Shown here piece by piece: positions 61,619 through 64,000 of a stretch of DNA of 64,000 bases (position 1 is its first letter; the number at the start of each line of letters is the position of its first letter). The position numbers were made by a program, and so were the translations under genes. Source of the DNA: Mesobacillus zeae (lineage in GTDB: Bacteria; Bacillota; Bacilli; Bacillales; Cytobacillaceae); the NCBI RefSeq assembly GCF_003570705.1, contig NZ_QWVT01000002.1, positions 1-64,000 on the forward strand, written 5' to 3'. The notes beneath the pieces are model-generated. The model did not search any database and was not told the DNA's origin. It worked only from the letters and a program-made list of their open reading frames with translations.

Positions 61619-62703
61619 GTTTGTCTCCTGAATTTTATTTGCAACGATTGAATTAACCACAACACGGGAAGATAAATGTATACAATGATAAAGCCACTCT
61701 TACCGACCCAAGTACTGATTAGATTAACTTTATTTCGGTCATCCAACAATATTGTCAAAATAAAAATGAACAGAATCAGGATTGGCAAAATATATTTTTG
61801 TTTCATCCCAAATGTCTCTCTCATCCCGCGGCTCACTCCCCATAATGTAAGTACCACGTTAGGCAATATTACAAATGCCCAAAAAGAAATTAGAATATAC
61901 TCGAATCGTTCTATAAAAGAAAACTGTATGATCTTGCTCATGCTTAAATAGGCCCATATGGCACTTGCAAGCTGTTTTTCACTAAAAAATACTAGCGATA
62001 ATATCATGAGGTACGTGTATACTGCGGTCGTCACTAACGCACCATAGTGTGCGAATTTCTGTGACTTTTTTGGGTTTTTAATAAAGGTATAATAAACAAG
62101 CAACGTTTCAAACCCAAAATAGCTAAACAAGTTCCCTTGCATTCCCTTAATGATTTCTTTAAACGAATGCTGCATTATTGGAAATAAGTTCCGAAAATCA
62201 GCAAACTGTAACGGAAAGAAAAAGGTAAAAGCAAGCGTGCTCGGAAGTAAAACACCAAAGAAGCAAATTCCAGCTACAACGCGAAATCCTCCCGACACGA
62301 TGTAATAACATAAGATTAAAAAAATACCGACAAGAATCCAAGTCGGCATAATTGAAAACATCCAAACCTGCACTACCTCAATATAGGTACGCAATATTGT
62401 CGCTCCAGTAACCAAAAGATAAAAAAGAAAAATTAGACTGAATGCTCCACCAATCCATTTTCCAAATACATCATGATGAATCGCCACAATATTACCTTTG
62501 CCTTGATTTAGAATCTTATAAATCATCCAGATCATCACATTGATTGATAATCCGGAAAGAAGGGTACTGATCCACGCATCGTTTCCCGCCAGTTTTGCAC
62601 TGATTCTTTCAAAACCCAGCAATCCAACTCCAATTTGCATGGAGTTTACCAAGAAAAAAACCATGTAAGGGGAGATTTGATATTCAATAGGAACTTTTTT
62701 CAT
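61615..62703 (-). CDS. Spore germination transporter-like protein, GerB family
   Basis: A 362-residue protein of the APC-like fold with about 10 transmembrane helices. It starts with IEYQISPYMVFFLVNSMQIGVGLLGF, where family members sense the germinant. The nutrient is not predictable. TGGAGGG precedes the ATG, 20 nt after the A subunit gene. Confidence 0.93.
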   Translation of the reverse strand: MKKVPIEYQISPYMVFFLVNSMQIGVGLLGFERISAKLAGNDAWISTLLSGLSINVMIWMIYKILNQGKGNIVAIHHDVFGKWIGGAFSLIFLFYLLVTGATILRTYIEVVQVWMFSIMPTWILVGIFLILCYYIVSGGFRVVAGICFFGVLLPSTLAFTFFFPLQFADFRNLFPIMQHSFKEIIKGMQGNLFSYFGFETLLVYYTFIKNPKKSQKFAHYGALVTTAVYTYLMILSLVFFSEKQLASAIWAYLSMSKIIQFSFIERFEYILISFWAFVILPNVVLTLWGVSRGMRETFGMKQKYILPILILFIFILTILLDDRNKVNLISTWVGKSGFIIVYIYLPVLWLIQSLQIKFRRQT

Positions 62704-62723
62704 AAGATCCCTCCATTTGTGAT

Positions 62724-64000
62724 TTAATCATCGAAATCACTTCGTGGTGATGTCCTATTTTTCTTTGCTTTTTCTGAGTTAAAGCGGATTGGCTGTTTGG
62801 CACTTGCTGCCAAAGGACGTCGGTTCATTGAGATAAGCGGCATACGGATAATACTGTCTTTCCAGTCTGAAAGCCTCGTAGGATAAAACGGAGATAAATA
62901 AGGACGTCCCAATGATTTTGTACGTAACAAATGAGTCAAGAGAAAAGCGCTGGCTATGACAATACCTAGTAATCCAAGCAACTGCGCAGCGAAGATAAAT
63001 GGAAAACGAATCACTCGAATTGTATTTCCCATACTATATATTGGAGTTGTGAATGATGCCAGGGCTGAAAGAGCAATAATGATAATAAGCACATTACTTG
63101 TAAGGCTCGCTTCTACTGCAGCCTGTCCAATAACAATCCCCCCCACTATCCCTACCGTTAATCCCACCTTGGTAGGCAGACGAGCCCCTGCCTCTCTCAG
63201 CAATTCAATGACTACTTCTAAAACTAGCGCTTCTATTACTGGGGGAAATGGTATTTTACTCCTGGAAACCACAAGAGTTTCAAGGAGCTCCTTTGGAATG
63301 AGCTCATAATGATACGTTATAATAGCAACATATAAAGGAGTAGTTAAAACGGAAAATAAAACAGAGAATACCCTTAATGCTCGGAAGAAAGAAGCTACAA
63401 TCCAGGGAATACTGTAATCTTCTGCCGTTGAAAAAAACTCAATCAGTGTGGTTGGGAGTGTAATAACAAAAGGCGATCCATCAACAAGCAAAGCAATCTT
63501 TCCTTCAGCTAAAATAGCTGCCACTCGATCGGGGCGCTCTGTGCTGATGAATTGCTGGAACATAGAATTTGGGTTGTCTACAATAGTACGTACTAAGTAG
63601 GAACTATCAAAAACATGGTCTGTTTCAATTGAACTCACTCGTTTTATGATTTCTTTTACATTTTGATCATTTGCGATTCCCTCAATATACACAACAGCAA
63701 CAGCTGTATTTGATAAATATCCCACTTCCAATTGTTCTACCCTCAAATAGGGGGTTAAAAGCTTTCTCCGCAGCAAGTTCAAGTTGGTGTCTAACTTTTC
63801 GACAAATGCTAGCTTTGGTGCCAGGATGTTGAATTCTATTTCTGGTTTTGTAATATCCCTACCCTCTATTTTGGATATATCTATTAACAAACATGACGAA
63901 TCGCTTTCATTAAGCTGAATGAGTATATATCCGTTTAATACACTTTTCTGAATAACCTCTACTTGTTCTGTCACTTTTGAAGTTCCGAACGACAGGACTG
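62724..64000 (-). CDS. Spore germination protein, GerA family (partial, 5' end beyond window)
   Basis: The reading frame is open to the window edge, and the first residues seen (VLSFGTSKVTEQ...) correspond to the interior of the N-terminal cytoplasmic domain, so the start lies beyond base 64000. Seen are part of the N-terminal domain (to about 200 residues before the membrane part), then membrane helices with IPFPPVIEALVLEVVIELLREAGARLP, the best conserved GerA segment, and a basic C-terminal tail. It forms the receptor with the B and C subunits. Confidence 0.92.
   Translation of the reverse strand, partial: VLSFGTSKVTEQVEVIQKSVLNGYILIQLNESDSSCLLIDISKIEGRDITKPEIEFNILAPKLAFVEKLDTNLNLLRRKLLTPYLRVEQLEVGYLSNTAVAVVYIEGIANDQNVKEIIKRVSSIETDHVFDSSYLVRTIVDNPNSMFQQFISTERPDRVAAILAEGKIALLVDGSPFVITLPTTLIEFFSTAEDYSIPWIVASFFRALRVFSVLFSVLTTPLYVAIITYHYELIPKELLETLVVSRSKIPFPPVIEALVLEVVIELLREAGARLPTKVGLTVGIVGGIVIGQAAVEASLTSNVLIIIIALSALASFTTPIYSMGNTIRVIRFPFIFAAQLLGLLGIVIASAFLLTHLLRTKSLGRPYLSPFYPTRLSDWKDSIIRMPLISMNRRPLAASAKQPIRFNSEKAKKNRTSPRSDFDD

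Overview
The window looks like a stretch of chromosome from a motile, endospore-forming, facultatively anaerobic member of the Bacillaceae. The evidence is a gerA-type germination operon, the spore sulfolactate genes (yitCD with cysH/sat), a SleB/CwlJ-type hydrolase, LTA synthase, PerR- and sigma-D-type sites, AAGGAGG ribosome binding sites and Bacillus-type tandem rRNA promoters. No phage, transposase or CRISPR array was seen.

Layout. 1-260: upstream end of an rRNA operon that runs leftward out of the window (tandem promoters P1/P2 and a boxA-like leader). 0.5-9.2 kb: housekeeping and accessory genes (MgtC-like protein, tRNA-Ala, CspD-like protein, flavin monooxygenase, CAP-domain protein, anaerobic ribonucleotide reductase nrdDG, TerC-family protein behind a yybP-ykoY Mn2+ riboswitch, CatE-like protein). 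9.5-16.7 kb: a complete arginine deiminase locus, argR-arcR and arcA-arcB-arcD-arcC, with a dense operator region. 16.8-20.7 kb: a sigma-54 activator beside a 3-hydroxybutyrate dehydrogenase/GntP permease pair that has a near-perfect -24/-12 promoter. 20.9-25.6 kb: fatty acid hydroxylase-family protein, IclR regulator with malate synthase G, LysM hydrolase. 25.9-26.3 kb: three tRNAs (Leu-CAG, Gly-CCC, Ser-CGA), all with C at the wobble position. 26.4-32.7 kb: Dps, catalase under a perfect PerR box, LTA synthase, chemoreceptor.

33.0-49.5 kb (perhaps to 51.3 kb) is the most unusual part: an apparently AT-rich, almost entirely leftward block that I read as an undescribed natural-product gene cluster. 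One half (43.0 to 33.0 kb) encodes a BtrH-like acyltransferase, an acyl carrier protein, an APH-fold kinase, an adenylating ligase, an Fe(II)/2-oxoglutarate oxygenase, a PqqD-like protein, two tandem near-identical 23-residue peptides with very strong ribosome binding sites, a methyltransferase-like protein, a WbqC-family protein, an FGE-fold protein and a three-gene ABC exporter. The other half (49.5 to 44.1 kb) looks amino-sugar related: ChbG-type deacetylase, GlmU-C-like hexapeptide protein, PIG-L deacetylase, an arginine-deiminase/amidinotransferase-fold enzyme, a GT2 glycosyltransferase and a PaaK-like ligase. A PlcR/Rgg-like HTH-TPR regulator sits between the halves. The parts suggest a ribosomal peptide joined to, or co-made with, an amino-sugar or acyl unit. 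The product is unknown and this reading is inference.

49.8-50.1 kb: a palindromic intergenic repeat element. 50.2-54.0 kb: MurG-like glycosyltransferase, CDF transporter, TauE/SafE permease. 54.07-54.35 kb: two gene remnants. 54.4-60.4 kb: gamma-glutamyltransferase, VOC protein, and the divergent sulfolactate (yitDC) and sulfate-activation/reduction (cysH-sat) genes. 60.5-64.0 kb: a gerABC-type operon whose first gene is cut by the window edge.
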